A DNA stretch of 64,000 nucleotides from Myotis daubentonii (GCF_963259705.1 NC_081841.1:115418979-115482978), one strand, 5' to 3'. Counted from the stretch's first letter, positions 31,476 through 43,456 are shown. A program made the numbers and translations. The notes: generated by a model from the letters alone, not told the origin.

Positions 31476-31525
31476 TTCAACACTACTAATCATCAGAGAA
31501 ATGCAAATTAAAGCAATCTATATTT
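31476..31525 (+). mobile_element. Inverted 5' end of L1 (c)
   Basis: 'ctaatcatcagagaaatgca' reads as plus-strand L1 ORF2, opposite to the adjoining L1. This is the usual trace of twin-primed reverse transcription. Confidence 0.6.
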
Positions 31526-33060
31526 TAAGAATGGAGACATAATATAGTAACGTTTCTATTAATATTGATGTTAATGCCCTTGAAAACTTTAAGAGAGGAG
31601 AAGATGGTGTCTTAACCAAGGAGGTTATGAATCCATCTAGGAAATGGCCAGTCTGTTTTTAAGTGCATATCTGTCCAACCCCTCTTTTCTCTGTAATGAT
31701 CCTTAACTAAATATATCTTTAAAATTGTTTGTGACATTGCCACAAAAATGTAACATATCCGCTTTACGTGGCTCCATGCAGTTATAAAATTCTGGTATTA
31801 TATGATTATAGCAGCTTTTCTAAAACTTTCAGGTACATAAGGATAACTTGGAGAACTTTCAAAAACACAGATTCCTTTTCTTCATCCCCAGAAATTCTAC
31901 ATAGGAGTATTAAGGAGGAGCCTAAATTTTAATTTCTAGCAAACTCACCAGGTGATGTTGATACAGCTGGTATAAGGGAGACATTTTGAATAGTACTGGG
32001 TTGTATAAGTCTACTCAACAGCTCATAGAAGTACTGATTTCAAAATGGATCTCTCTCATATGCCAGTATTTATTAATATAACATTTATACAAATATATTA
32101 ATATATTTTATATATAACAATAGTACATATATTTTCACATGTAGGAATTCTGTATACTACAAATCCATAAATTAATGGATACTTGTGAATGTTTTGCCTC
32201 AATGTTTTTAGATATGGGATTTTAAATTTATTTTAAATTCTTCATGTGCAACACCTATTTCAAAATTAAAATATAAATATTGTTTTTAATACCACACCAA
32301 GGGAAAATTTATGTTTAAAATTTAACTCAACTACCCCAACTGATGAAGAAGGGGAAGAGATGGGAAAAGGGGAGATGGAAAAATACACAGAAATTACCTC
32401 AGATGATGATGATGCAAATAACATGGAATCTTCAGAAATGTGTAGTTTATTACTTTGGTCATAAGAGTTCAGCTATGATTTTAAATATAAATTATGAATT
32501 GTTCTTTCTTAATGGTTATTTTGTGTGACTGTGATTTGAGTTGCATTGGTAGCAGTTAATGGCATACAATTTACCATCAAGTCTCCTGGGATCAGTAATT
32601 TCCTCCATTAATTACTAGTTATTTGAACTTGAATCTGTTTTTTTTCACTTTCTTCTGACTTATCTATTAAATAGTAAGAATAACAATGTCTACCTTATTC
32701 TGTTGGTATGAGAGGTAACTGAGTTGATATATTTAACACTCCTGTTAAAGAGTAAATGCTCATTATTAGCTTTTTGTCTTTCTTTTTTTCTTTTTTTTTT
32801 TTTTTTACTCCTATCTCCTCCTCCTTCTTCATATAGTCAGCTCACTAAACTTTCCTTTTGTAATCTTAATTACACATCCTCTTTATTTTGGTTAAAAAAT
32901 GGTTTGAACTCTGCATTCACACTTACCTTTCTTTACAATATGCAATCTGTGTGATTTGGGACAAGTTATTTAATGTAAGCCTCAATTTTATTATGTGTTA
33001 AATGGTAATAATAATTAAAAGAAACCTATTTGGGAGTCTATGATGTCATACTTACTTGTT
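31526..33060. other. Unique intron with degraded MIR-like pieces
   Basis: AT-rich. MIR-like segments in reverse orientation are visible near 32640-32770 and 32930-33010 ('gacaagttatttaatgtaag'). No gene seen. Confidence 0.5.
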
Positions 33061-33068
33061 GACTCACC

Positions 33069-33087
33069 CTTCTTTATTTTATTGATT

Positions 33088-33141
<54 letters not shown>

Positions 33142-33271
33142 ATTTTTCTTGTTCCACTCGTTTATGCATTCATTGGTTACTTCTTGTATGTGCCCTAACC
33201 AGAGACTGAACCCGCAACCTTGGCATACGGAGATGATTCCCTAACCAACTGAACTGCCCAGCCAAGGCCTG
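33069..33271 (-). repeat. Ves SINE with expanded (GA)n
   Basis: Minus strand, with the GA-rich stretch expanded to about 40 bp (33092-33137). Flanked by the perfect duplication gactcacc at 33061-33068 and 33272-33279. Confidence 0.9.
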
Positions 33272-33279
33272 GACTCACC

Positions 33280-35354
33280 TGTTCTTGCCTTCCTTTGTTC
33301 TATCATTCAATTTTTCTTGCAAATTTTTAATAACTTATAACTTATTTCAGGAAAAGTGCCTTCTTTATGTACAAAAATAGATTCTGCTAATAGTAAGAGA
33401 AACAGTTTTTATATGAAACAATCAATAAGAATTTGTAGGACACACTTGGAAACCAGCTGTTGATCTGGTTGCTAAAAATGCAAATATTCCAGAGATATAG
33501 TCTATGCTTTCAAGTTGTTCACATCCAGATGTAGGAAAGAGAGATAAGTATCTTACATGTGATAAGATCTACATCAAAGGCTATGTATGATAGCATCAAG
33601 GAATGAACCAAACTTTACTGGCATTGTTCTGGAATTATACAGAGGACAGAGTGAGTGGGCAACTACCATGTTCATGAAGATGCATGAACGTTCCAGAGAG
33701 AAAAGACACAATATGCAAAAGTCTATGTGTATAAGGGAGGTCAATATCAATGAGAGATGATCCAGGAAATAGAAGCAAGAAAAGATTGGAAAGGACTTCC
33801 CACATCCTGTAATAGAATGTGGATTCTTTCCTATAAATAAAAAGAATCCATTAAAGAGAATTAAACAGAAAGTAAGTCAAGTGGTGATGAACCCTGAAGT
33901 AGAGCAATAGACATGGGGGATACTAATAGAAGGTTGGATTTGAAAAAAAAAGAAAAGAAGGTAAGATGCACAATGTAAGAGACATTAGCTATGAAGTATA
34001 TGAAATCATTCTGATGCTGCACCCTAGTAAAAACAGTTTACCTATTATGGGGCAAGCAAAATTACCACAGAGTTAGAACTGGGTTCTTTGCTGGGATAGT
34101 ACTGGTTTTACCTCCTGTCTAATGATACTTAAATCGTAGAGAAAATCCAGCCCTAGAACTTTTTGGCCAAGCTGTGGATACAGACAAAAACAGTAATAGC
34201 CAACAATAAGGGAAACCTTTCTGTGATTGCCTGTTCAAGAGGAGAACCTTTTATAATAGGCCTGGCAGAAGAGCCACACTTGCTTAATTGCTTCATCCTT
34301 TTTCAATTCATCTGCTTGGAGGGTTTTGTTTTGTTTTGTTTTGTTTTGTTTTGTTTTGTTTTGCTTCTTAAACACAAAAAGATTGTCCTAACCAAGACTA
34401 TGTCTGGGCTCTAGTCCACACTTGATATGAGTATTGCCTATATCACTTCCTATTTGTGTGATTTGGGGCAAGTTATTTAATCTATGCCTCAATTTTATTT
34501 TATCTGTAAAATGACACTAATAATTAAATCCCATAGAATGTGAAGATTACATTAAAAAAGACATTTATTATCTATGAATAAAGCTTAATATAAACACTCG
34601 CTAGTTCTTTTTAAGTTTTATGTATAATATAATGTACAATGTAATGGTATTATATTTTACAGACAAAGACAGAGCACAGAAGTATATGTGACTTCAGTAC
34701 TCTTTTGCTAACATGCAAGGCTTCATGGTGCTTCCTTAAAAACCTTGATTCATTTTCATTACTTGTGGATGTGGCTTTAAAAAAATGCTCCTAATTATTA
34801 AAGGAGAAGGTTTGTTATCATATCCTCTTCTTGATGTGTATGAAATATCATTTAATTCAGAGCTTATTTATGCCTGGGTACAATTATATTATTTTAGCTT
34901 CATTAGGTCTGGTTTTCTTCCTTGCCATATGTACAACTTATCTCATATTTATCTTCAGTCATTTGGCAAAAATGATTAAATTTCTACACTATTTCCACTG
35001 TGTAATCTAAGTAATAGTTTAAAAAATAAAAATATTATAAATAGGGACATTTATTTAAACAATCATGATAGGTTTTTTTCATAGCGGTATTCTAAATAGT
35101 TGTGAATATATATCTCATTGATCCCTCCTATTTTTACCAGCTAATAACAAGTCAATATTGTTGTTTACATTTTGCAACTGCTGTAACTTTATTGTACTCT
35201 CCAAGTTATAGGTTTTTCTAAATATGCTTTAGTTTTATTATAGAGAGCTATAGTAATTTAAATCCCAATGGCTTAATCTAGTATTATCCACCACAGGGGA
35301 AAAACAAAACAAAAAAAAAACACAGATGCCTTCCTACTCTTTCACTACTTAATT
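33280..35354. other. Unique intron with MIR and a (TTTTG)n microsatellite
   Basis: MIR in reverse orientation near 34430-34600 ('tgtgatttggggcaagttat'). A (TTTTG)n run at about 34322-34364. No gene recognised. Confidence 0.5.
34430..34600 (-). repeat. MIR SINE
   Basis: 'cacttcctatttgtgtgatt', 'tctgtaaaatgacactaata' and the following text follow MIR as reverse complement. Confidence 0.75.
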
Positions 35355-35362
35355 ATCTAACC

Positions 35363-35573
35363 CAGTGGTCAGCAAATTGCAACTTGCAAGCCACATGCGG
35401 CTCTTTGGCCCCTTGAGTGTGGCTCTTCCACAAAATACCACATGCGGGCGCGCACCTACGGTGCGATTGAAACTTTGTGGCCCATGCGCAGAAGTCAGTA
35501 TTTTGTGGAAGAGACACACTCAAGGGGCCAAAGAGTCTCATGTAGCTCGCGAGCCGCAGTTTGCCAACTACTG
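35363..35573. mobile_element. hAT MITE with perfect 8-bp target duplication
   Basis: Starts CAGTGGTCAGCAAA and ends with the near complement TTTGCCAACTACTG. The duplication atctaacc is present at 35355-35362 and 35574-35581. The whole 211 bp is close to one long inverted repeat ('ggctctttggccccttgag' against 'ctcaaggggccaaagag'), so it has no transposase. The clean duplication indicates a simple, fairly recent insertion. Confidence 0.94.
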
Positions 35574-35581
35574 ATCTAACC

Positions 35582-36254
35582 AATTTGTAGAAAGGAAAAG
35601 ATTATCACCTTGTAAATCAGATATGAAAACCAGTATAATTTTCTATTTAATCTCATATGACAAAGATTTTCATTTTATATCAATTTAATGTTTACTCATT
35701 TTGATTACTTACTTGGTTTTTATAAATATACATCAGTGTCTGTAGAGGATATAAAGATAATCTAACATATATTTTCCTGTATTCAAGGAATTTATGACCC
35801 AATGTTATGATTCAATATATCTTCCTCTCTTAACACTTCTGCTGGCTCCAACTTCCTCTCAGATTATATTTTCCCATTATATTAAGATTCTCACATTTTT
35901 ACAAACCTTGCTTTTGAATATGTCTTATGATTTTCTCCCTCAATGTTTTTAAGCTCATACTATATGAGCCCAGCACATGAAATTATTAGACAAAGTTCCC
36001 TGCATGGAAAACTGTCAAGTAATCTAAGGGTGAATAATCTATAATAATCTATTATATAAGTATGCAAAAGGGAAATTATCTTTAAAAGAATCTGTATAGA
36101 AATAAATGCTTAGGGAAAAACAAAACCATGGCAGGATTAAACTAGAAAGCAAATACTTCAGAGAAAGAAAAAAGCAGGAATTGATGGTCCTGGATAGGAT
36201 GTGGGTGTTCAGGGTAGTTCTTGATTTTGTTCTGTCAAGGATTATTTTACAATA
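35582..36254. other. Unique intron-like sequence
   Basis: AT-rich; nothing recognised. Confidence 0.45.
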
Positions 36255-36854
36255 CTAGGGGCCCGGTGCACAAAATTCGTGCACTGGGTGTGTGTGTGTG
36301 GGGGGAGTGTCCCTCAGCCCAGCCTGCCCCCTCTCACATACTGGTAGCCCTCAGGCGTTGACCCCCATCACCCTCCAATCGTAGGATCGGCCCCTTGCCC
36401 AGGCCTGACACCTCTGGCTGAGGCGTCCGGCCCGGGGAGCGGGGACCCACAGCTGCAGCGGCCCCGCAATCATGGGCTTCGCTTTAGGCCCAGGCAAGGG
36501 GCCCCTAGCTCCCGGGACTGCCAGCTTCGACCGTGCCCAGCTCCCATCGCTGGCTCTACCCCTACTTCCTGCTATCACTGGCCAGGGCGGCAAAGGCGCC
36601 TGATTCTCCGCCTTTGCCCTGCCCCCCAGCTCTTAGCTCCCCCCTGTGTTTCCGATCACTGTCAGTGGCAGGGGGCTTCTTCCTGCTTTCCCTTTCTCCT
36701 CCCTGCATTGTGCCTACATATGCAAATTAACCGCCATCTTGTTGGCAGTTAACTGCCAATCTTAGTTGGCAGTTAATTTGCATATAGCCCTGATTAGCCA
36801 ATGAAAAGGGTAGCTCGTACGCCAATTACCATTTTTCTCTTTTATTAGTGTAGA
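36255..36854 (-). mobile_element. Helitron, short relative of 22450-23644
   Basis: CTAG at 36255-36258 with hairpin gtgcacaaaattcgtgcac; 5' terminus the complement of TCTACACTAATAAAAGAG ending at 36854; A before and T after. It shares the palindromic region and the GC-rich body of the 22450 copy but has one rather than several tandem units (600 against 1195 bp). Confidence 0.93.
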
Positions 36855-37789
36855 TAGAGTAACCACTCTGGTCAGCAGAATGCTAGTGTTGAGTCATCTG
36901 CAGTCAAAGAGTACTTATCAAAGGAAAAATTAGAATTGTTTACCTAATGTCTATTTTCTTCAGTATATGGTAAGCCTATATGACATAAACTATATATTGT
37001 CTGATCAAGATGATGAACCCTGAAAATAGTGCCTGATACAGAGCAGGCACTTAACATATATTTGGTAATGAATAACGGTTGAAAAATAAAAATAATTAGA
37101 ATTTAAATCCAATCAAGGCAAAGGGCCTCATATTCATAAAAAGCATTTTGGTGAGAATGTGAGGGTAATTGGGGGAATTACCAGTACTAAATGTTGAGTA
37201 ACAGCATTAGGTATCTAATTGGGGACAAGTGGCAGGTCAATCTTAAGATGAAGTCAGGACCCATATTCCACAGTCTTTATGTGCCATTTAAGATGAAGTC
37301 AAGACCTATATTCCACAGTCTTTATGTGCTATGTTGGGCAATTGACAACATAAATTGGCGATTTAATTTCAAGTATAATGTAGAGTCATTGAAGAACTAA
37401 GCAATATGTGAGATGGTCTCACTGGCCCTTTAAACAGATGATTTTAGAGGAAATAGATGATTGTAGAGATAACGTTCAAGTCAGGATAAGCAGTTAGGAT
37501 GCTATTATAATAATTTCTGTGGGAAATAGAAAAACGTTTTAAGACAGTGAGGATACTAATGAGAGGGAGTAAGCAACATATACAAGATTTAGGTTCACAG
37601 GCTGGGAATTTGGAAAGTAAGACTCAAGGATAAAACTCAAATTCTGCCTTGGGCAGTTTACTGCCATTCACTAAGATCAGAAAGCAAAAATGGAGAAAGA
37701 GTTTGAGGATGAAAAGATTATGAGTTCCAATATTGGCCTCTGAGCTTGAAATGCCTGTGAGATGTACAAATGGAAAGGTCAACAAGACA
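36855..37789. other. Unique intron-like sequence
   Basis: AT-rich. A local direct duplication at about 37244-37330 ('atgaagtcaggacccatatt' / 'atgaagtcaagacctatatt', both followed by ccacagtctttatgtgc). No gene seen. Confidence 0.5.
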
Positions 37790-38705
37790 TCCTATCTAAT
37801 AAAAGAGAAAAATGGTAATTGGCGTACAACGATACCCTTTTCATTGGCTAATCAGGGCTATATGCAAATTAACTGCCAACTAAGATTGGCAGTTAACTGC
37901 CAACATAGGCGCAATGCTGGGAGGCGAAAGGGGAAGGCGGGAAGAAGCTGCCTGCCGCTGACTGCAATCAGAAACCCAGGCGGCAGCCAAGAGCCAGAGA
38001 ACCGAGCTGCCTTTGCTCGGAGAAGCCAGGCCTCCTTTGCCGGCTTCTGTGATAAGAGAACCTGGCCACCTTTGCCGGCCCTGGGCCAGTAATGGGAGAA
38101 GCTGGGTGGGGCAGGGAAGAGGTGGATGTCTGCCTGGCTTCTCAGATCACTGATCACCAGTGATGGGAGAACACCCAGAGGCGGGGCCAGAGGCCAGGCT
38201 GCATAGCTGCCTGGGGACACCATCTGGACCCCAGGGGCGACGCAGCCAGGCCCCAGAAGGAGACCCAGGGCCCGGGGCTGAGTTGCAGCTGTGGTACGCA
38301 ATCCAGTGCCTGGGCTAAGGAGACCCAGGCGCCGGGGCTGTTTTTGCCGCTGGGGCACGCAATCCGGTGCCCAGGCTGAGGAGACCCAGGGCCCGGGGCT
38401 GCGTCGCAGCTGGGGCACGCCATCCGGTCCGGGGGCGATACAGCCAGGCCCCAGAAGGAGACCCAGGCACCAGGGCTGTATCGCTGCTGGGGCACGCGAT
38501 CCAGTACCTGGGCTGAGGAGACCCAGAAGGAGACCCAGGGGCCTCGCAAGAGGAGAGTCTCCATGGTCAGATGGCGTGGTGTTGGGACAGGAATAAAGAC
38601 CCGAGGTGACTCAGATGCCTGGCCACAGGGTTAGACCAGCCAGCAGGGCCTTTCAGTTGGGACTGGGGTGGGGGTGGGGCGAGGGAGGCAAGCCGGAAAT
38701 AGAGA

Positions 38706-38723
38706 ACTACAACTCCCAGGAGG
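38706..38723 (+). promoter_or_regulatory. ZNF143-type motif upstream of the TFPT retrocopy
   Basis: ACTACAACTCCCAGGAGG closely matches the ACTACAAYTCCCAGMRTGC motif common in housekeeping promoters. It lies 134 bp before the ATG, so the retrocopy has a long 5' leader or includes promoter DNA. Confidence 0.55.
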
Positions 38724-38839
38724 CTTAGCGGCCAGGGCCTGGGTGCCTGGCTGTGAAATCTGATGGGCTGTAGTTTCGCAAGCCACTTTAAACTAGAGGC
38801 TTGCAAGGTTGGAAGTTCTGCGTCGGGAGCCAGGGAGAA

Positions 38840-39641
38840 ATGGAGCTGGAGCAGAGAGAGGGGTCCATGGCAGCTGTGGGCTTTGAGGAGTTCTCAGCAC
38901 CTCCCGGCTGGGAGCTGGCGCTGCCTCCGCTGAAGGTGGTCACATCCTGGAGAGCGAGCTTGAGACCAAAGTGGAGTTCGTGTCTGGGGGTCTGGGCAGC
39001 TCCAGCCTCCAGGAGCGAGACGAAGAGGAGGAGGCAGCCTGAGGCCAGCAAGGGCGGCGCCAACAGGAACTCAATCGCAGGAAGTACCAGGCACTGGATC
39101 GGCGCTGCAGGGAGATTGAGCAAGCGAAGGAGCGGGTCCTAAACAGGCTCCATCAGATATAGAGGATAACATGGAGACTCCAGCAGGAGCGGAGGTTCCT
39201 CATGAAGGTGCTGGACTCCTACGGTGACAACTACCGGGCCAGCCAGTTCACCATCTTACTGGAGGACGAGGGCAGCCAGGGCAGAGACGCCCCCAACCCA
39301 GGCAACGCTGAGAACGAGCCTCCAGAGAAAGAGGGGCTGTCCCCGCCCAGGAGGACGCCAGCGCCCACAGAAGCCAGCAGCCCGGCCCCTGGCGAGGGGC
39401 CCAGCAGTTGGAAGAGGTGGCGAGTGCCATAGGAAGGGCACTGGGCAGGAGTCCCGCTGACTCCGGAGCTGGCCCCCGTGCAGATAAAGGTGGAGGAAGA
39501 CTTTGGCTTCTAAGCCCTCGAGGCTCTGGACTTAAGTTGGGTTTCTCGGGGGCCAGACAAGCTGCTGCCCTACCCCACCCTAGCCAGCTCCCCCTTTGAC
39601 TGACCCCCCAATAAACGGACCCGATGCAAAAAAAAAAAAAA
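38840..39641 (+). pseudogene. TFPT: Processed pseudogene of TFPT
   Basis: The start at 38840 reads [20 protein letters not shown], then [11 protein letters not shown], the N-terminus of TFPT (TCF3 fusion partner, an INO80 chromatin-remodelling subunit). After a frameshift at about 38931 the acidic and Arg-rich middle lies in other frames. [20 protein letters not shown] follows, then [20 protein letters not shown], in the frame at 39202-39432, which meets a stop at about 39430. The end (ELAPVQIKVEEDFGF) is in yet another frame. There are no introns, and an AATAAA at 39610 is followed by about 14 A (39628-39641), so it is a retrocopy. The multiple frameshifts and stops rule out a normal product. 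I recall the parent as about 250 aa. Confidence 0.92.
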
Positions 39642-40214
39642 GCTTATAGAGGCATGTTTATAGGATCAAATAGTATAAATATAGATGTAACAGGACAATA
39701 AAAAGAGAACCTGGCTATGATGATAACCTGAATGCTGCCTCTGTGTCATTCCTTCTTTGGGAACCCCTGGACCTGCTGGGGCTGGACCCCAACATTCCTC
39801 TTCTTATAAGGACTTCAGTGAGATGGGCTAAGGGTCCCACTGGAACTGCCACAATTTAATGTAATCCCCTCTTTAAAGATCTTATCTCCATATACAGGTA
39901 CATTCTGAGGTTCTGGGGATTAGGATTTTAACATACATTTTGTTGATTACCCAAATCAGCCCTTAACAACCAGCATTTATCAGAAAGTAGATTCCTACAG
40001 GGTTATTTACCAAACATTCAGAAGTATTTTTAAAAGAGCTAAGCCCCTTGCCAACCGTGTGGGCCCCTCCCAGCGAAGAGCGAAGGCCTGGGTTCCGGGC
40101 ACCAGAGGAAAACTGGTGCCAGCAGCCAGGGGAAGGGGCCCCAGATTGCGAGAGGGCACAGGGTGGGCTGAGGGACCCACCCGAGTGCACAAATTTTTGT
40201 GCACTGGCCTCTAG

Positions 40215-40480
40215 TTAGAATATAAAATATGAATGTAAGGTAAGGAGAATGGGCTAGAGATGTGAAACTGAGAGTCATCAGTACATAACTGACAGTTGAA
40301 ATTATAGGAAACATAATTCATGTTGAATGAATTAGGAGAGAAGAAACTTGCAAAGTGAACTCAACACTTAAGGGGCAAGTGAAAAAGAGAAACATGCAAA
40401 GCATACTGAGAAGTACTACAAATGAATGAATGCAAACACAAAGATAAACAAAAAGAATATAGATTTTGTGAATATTTTTT
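40215..40480. other. Unique intron-like sequence
   Basis: A-rich sequence with no recognised repeat before the next L1 3' end. Confidence 0.4.
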
Positions 40481-41848
40481 TAAATTTCTTTATTGATTAA
40501 GGTATTACATATGTGTCCTTATCCCCTCATTACTTCCCTGACCCCCTGACTCATGCTGTCACCCCCCTAGTGTCTGTACCCATTGGTTGGGCTTATAGGC
40601 ATGCGTACAAGTCCTTTGGTTGATCTCCCCCCTTACCTCCACCCTCCCCTACCTTCCCTCTGAGGTTTGACAGTCTAATCGATGCTTCTCTGTCTCTGGA
40701 TCTGTTTTTGATCATCAGATTATGTTGTTCAATATACTACACAAATGAGTGAGATCATGTGATATTTATCTTTTGCTGACTAACTTATTTCACTTAGCAT
40801 AATTCTCTCCAATTCCATCCATGCTGTTGCAAATGGTACGAACTCCTTCTTTTTTACCGCAGCTTAGTATTCAATTGTGTACATGTACCACAGGTTTTTA
40901 ATCCACTCATCTGCTGATGGACACTTAGGCTGCCTCCAGATCTTAGCTATGGTAAATTGTGCTGCTATGAATGTAGGGGTGCATATATCTCTTCTGATTG
41001 GTGTTTCTAGTTTCTTGGGATACATTCCTAGAAATGGGATCACTGGATCAAAAGGGAGTTCCATTTTTAGTTTTTTGAGGAAACTCCATACTGTTCTCCA
41101 CAATGGCTGCACCAGTCTGTATACCCACCAGCGGTGAAGGAGGGTTCCTTTTTCTCTGCATCCTTGCCAGCACTTGTCGTTTGTTGACTTGTTTATGATA
41201 GCCATTCTGACAGGTGTAAGATGGTACAGCATTGTTGTTTTGATTTGCATCTCTCGGATGATTAGTGACTTTGAGCATATTTTCATATGTCTCTTGGCCT
41301 TCCTTCTGTCTTCTTTTGAAAAGTATCTATTTAGGTCCATTGCCCATTTTTTGATTGGGTTGTTTGTCTTCCTTTTGTTAAGTTATATGAGTGCCCTGTA
41401 AATGTTGGAGATTAAACCCTTATCAGTGATAACATTGGCAAATATGTTCTCCCATGCAGTGGGCTTTCTTGTTTTGTTGATGGCTTCTTTTGCTGTGCAA
41501 AAGCTTTTTATTTTGATGTAGTCCCATTTGTTTATTTTCTCTTTAGTTTCCATTGCCCTAGGAGCAGTATCATGAAGAAAATGCTTCAGCATATGTCTGA
41601 GATTTTGCTGCCTGTGGATTCCTCTAGTATTTTTATGGTTTCCCGTCTTATCTTTAAGTCCTTTATCCATTTTTAGTTTATTTTTGTGTATGGTGTAATT
41701 TGGTCGTCTAGTTTCATTTTTTTTTTTGCATGTATCTTTCCAATTTTCCCAACACCATTTATTGAAGAAACTGTCTTGACTCCACTGTATGTTCTTGCCT
41801 CCTTTGTTGAATATTAATTGAGCATAGTGGTTTGGGTCAATTTCTGAG

Positions 41849-41940
41849 TTCTCTATTCTATTCTATTCATTCTATTCTATTCTATTCTATTCTATTCTAT
41901 TCTATTCTATTCTATTCTATTCTATTCTATTCTATTCATC
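41849..41940. repeat. (TTCTA)n microsatellite
   Basis: About 17 ctatt/ttcta units expanded from L1 sequence reading 'ctgttctattgatctatatg' elsewhere. Confidence 0.97.
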
Positions 41941-43232
41941 TATATGTCTGTCCTTGTGCCAGTACCAAGCTGTTTTGAGAACAGTGGCTTTGTAATATAG
42001 CTTGATATCTGGTAGTGAGATCCCACCTACTTTGTTCTTTCTCAGGATTGCTTCAGCAATTTGGGGTCTTTTTTTAATTCCAGATGAATTTTTGGATAGT
42101 TTGTGCTAGGTCTGTGAAATATGCCATTGGTAGTTTAATGGGAAGTGCATTGAATCTATAGATTGCTTTGGGTAGTTTGGACATTTTGATGATGTTGATT
42201 CTACCAATCCATGAACACGGTATGTCCTTCCATCTATTTATGTCTTCCTCTATCTGTTTTTTTAGTGTCCTGTAGTTTTCCATGTATAGGTCTCATACCT
42301 CCTTAGTGAAGTTTATTCCTAGGTATCTTAATTTTTTTTGGTGCAATGGTAAATGGGATTGCTTTTTTAGTCTCTCTTTCTGTAAGTTCACTATTGGTGT
42401 ATAGAAATGCCATCGATTTCTTGGAGTTAATTTTGTATCCTCCTACACTGCCGAATTCATTTATTAAGTCTAATAATTTTTGATGGAGTCTTTAGGGTTT
42501 TCTATATACAGTATCATGTCATCTGCAAATAAGAACAATTTTACTTCTTCTTTTTTAATTTGGATGCCTCTTATTTCTTCTTCTTGTCTGATTGCAATGG
42601 CTAGTACTTCCAGTACTATGTCAAACAGGAGTGATGAGAGTGGGCATCCCTGTCTTGTTCCTGTTCTCAGGGGAAATGGTTTTAGTTTTTGCCCATTGAT
42701 CATGATGTTGGCTATGGGTTTGTCATGTATGGCTTTTATTATGTTGAGATATGATCCTTCTATTCCACCTTGCTGAGAGTTTTTATCAAAAAGGGTGTTG
42801 AATTTTTTCAAATGCTTTTTCTGCATCAATTGATATGACCATGTGGTTTTTATCTATCAGTTTGTTTATGTGATCTATCACATTTACTGATTTGAGGATA
42901 TTGTACGATTGTAGCATCCCCAGGATAAATCCTACTTGGTCATGTTGTATGATCTTTCTGATGTACTGCTGTATCTGATTTGCTAGAATTTTGTTGAGTA
43001 TTTTGGCATCTATGTTCATGAGGGATATTGGCCTGCAATTCTCTTTCATTGTGTTGTCTTTATCTGGTTTTGGTAATAGGGTGATGCTGGCTTCATAGAA
43101 TGAGCTTGGAAGTATTCCTTCCTCTTGAATTTTTTGGAATAGTCTGTGGATGGGTTTTAGTTCTTCCTTGAATGTTTGATAAAACTCCCCTGTGAAGCCG
43201 TCTGGCCCCGGGCATTTGTTTGATGGAAGCTT

Positions 43233-43456
43233 TTTTTTAAAAAAAAAAATATTTTATTGATTTTTTACAGAGAGGAAGGGAGAGGGATAGAGAGTTAGAA
43301 ACATCAATGAGAGAGAAACATCAATCAGCTGCCTCTTGCACACCCCCTACTGGGGATGTGCCCACAACCAAGGTACATGCCCTTGACCGGAATCGAACCT
43401 GAGACTGTTGAGTCCGCAGGCTGACGCTCTATCCACTGAGCCAAACCGGTTAGGGC
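43233..43456 (-). repeat. Ves SINE in L1 ORF2
   Basis: Minus strand; perfect duplication gatggaagctt at 43222-43232 and 43457-43467. The head 'gccaaaccggttagggc' is intact, so it is a young copy. Confidence 0.95.

Larger units (their letters stand above)
37790..40214 (+). mobile_element. Helitron enclosing a TFPT retrocopy and flanking DNA
   Basis: 5' TCCTATCTAATAAAAGAG at 37790, nearly identical to 22450 for the first 100 bp; 3' hairpin gtgcacaaatttttgtgcac then TGGCCTCTAG, ending 40214. No other Helitron terminus lies between. Positions 38220-38560 hold about 60-bp tandem units around 'ggagacccaggncccggggctg'. Positions about 38580-40045 are not Helitron-like: a processed TFPT pseudogene followed by about 400 bp of ordinary AT-richer DNA with an old-repeat-like segment. 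Helitron sequence resumes near 40046. Capture of host DNA is the simplest reading; later retroposition into the Helitron is the alternative. Confidence 0.82.

Noticed and set aside
33600..33960. A possible old repeat in the intron
   Set aside because: Some phrases look repeat-like, but I could not assign a family with confidence.
37858..38564. Overlapping frames of 186 and 136 codons on the minus strand
   Set aside because: They read through the ~60-bp tandem array of the TFPT-carrying Helitron; Pro/Gly/Ala-rich and without family resemblance.
38793..38800. ctagaggc before the TFPT start, like a minus-strand Helitron 3' end
   Set aside because: The following bases (ttgcaaggttgg) form no GTGCAC hairpin; it reads as TFPT leader sequence.
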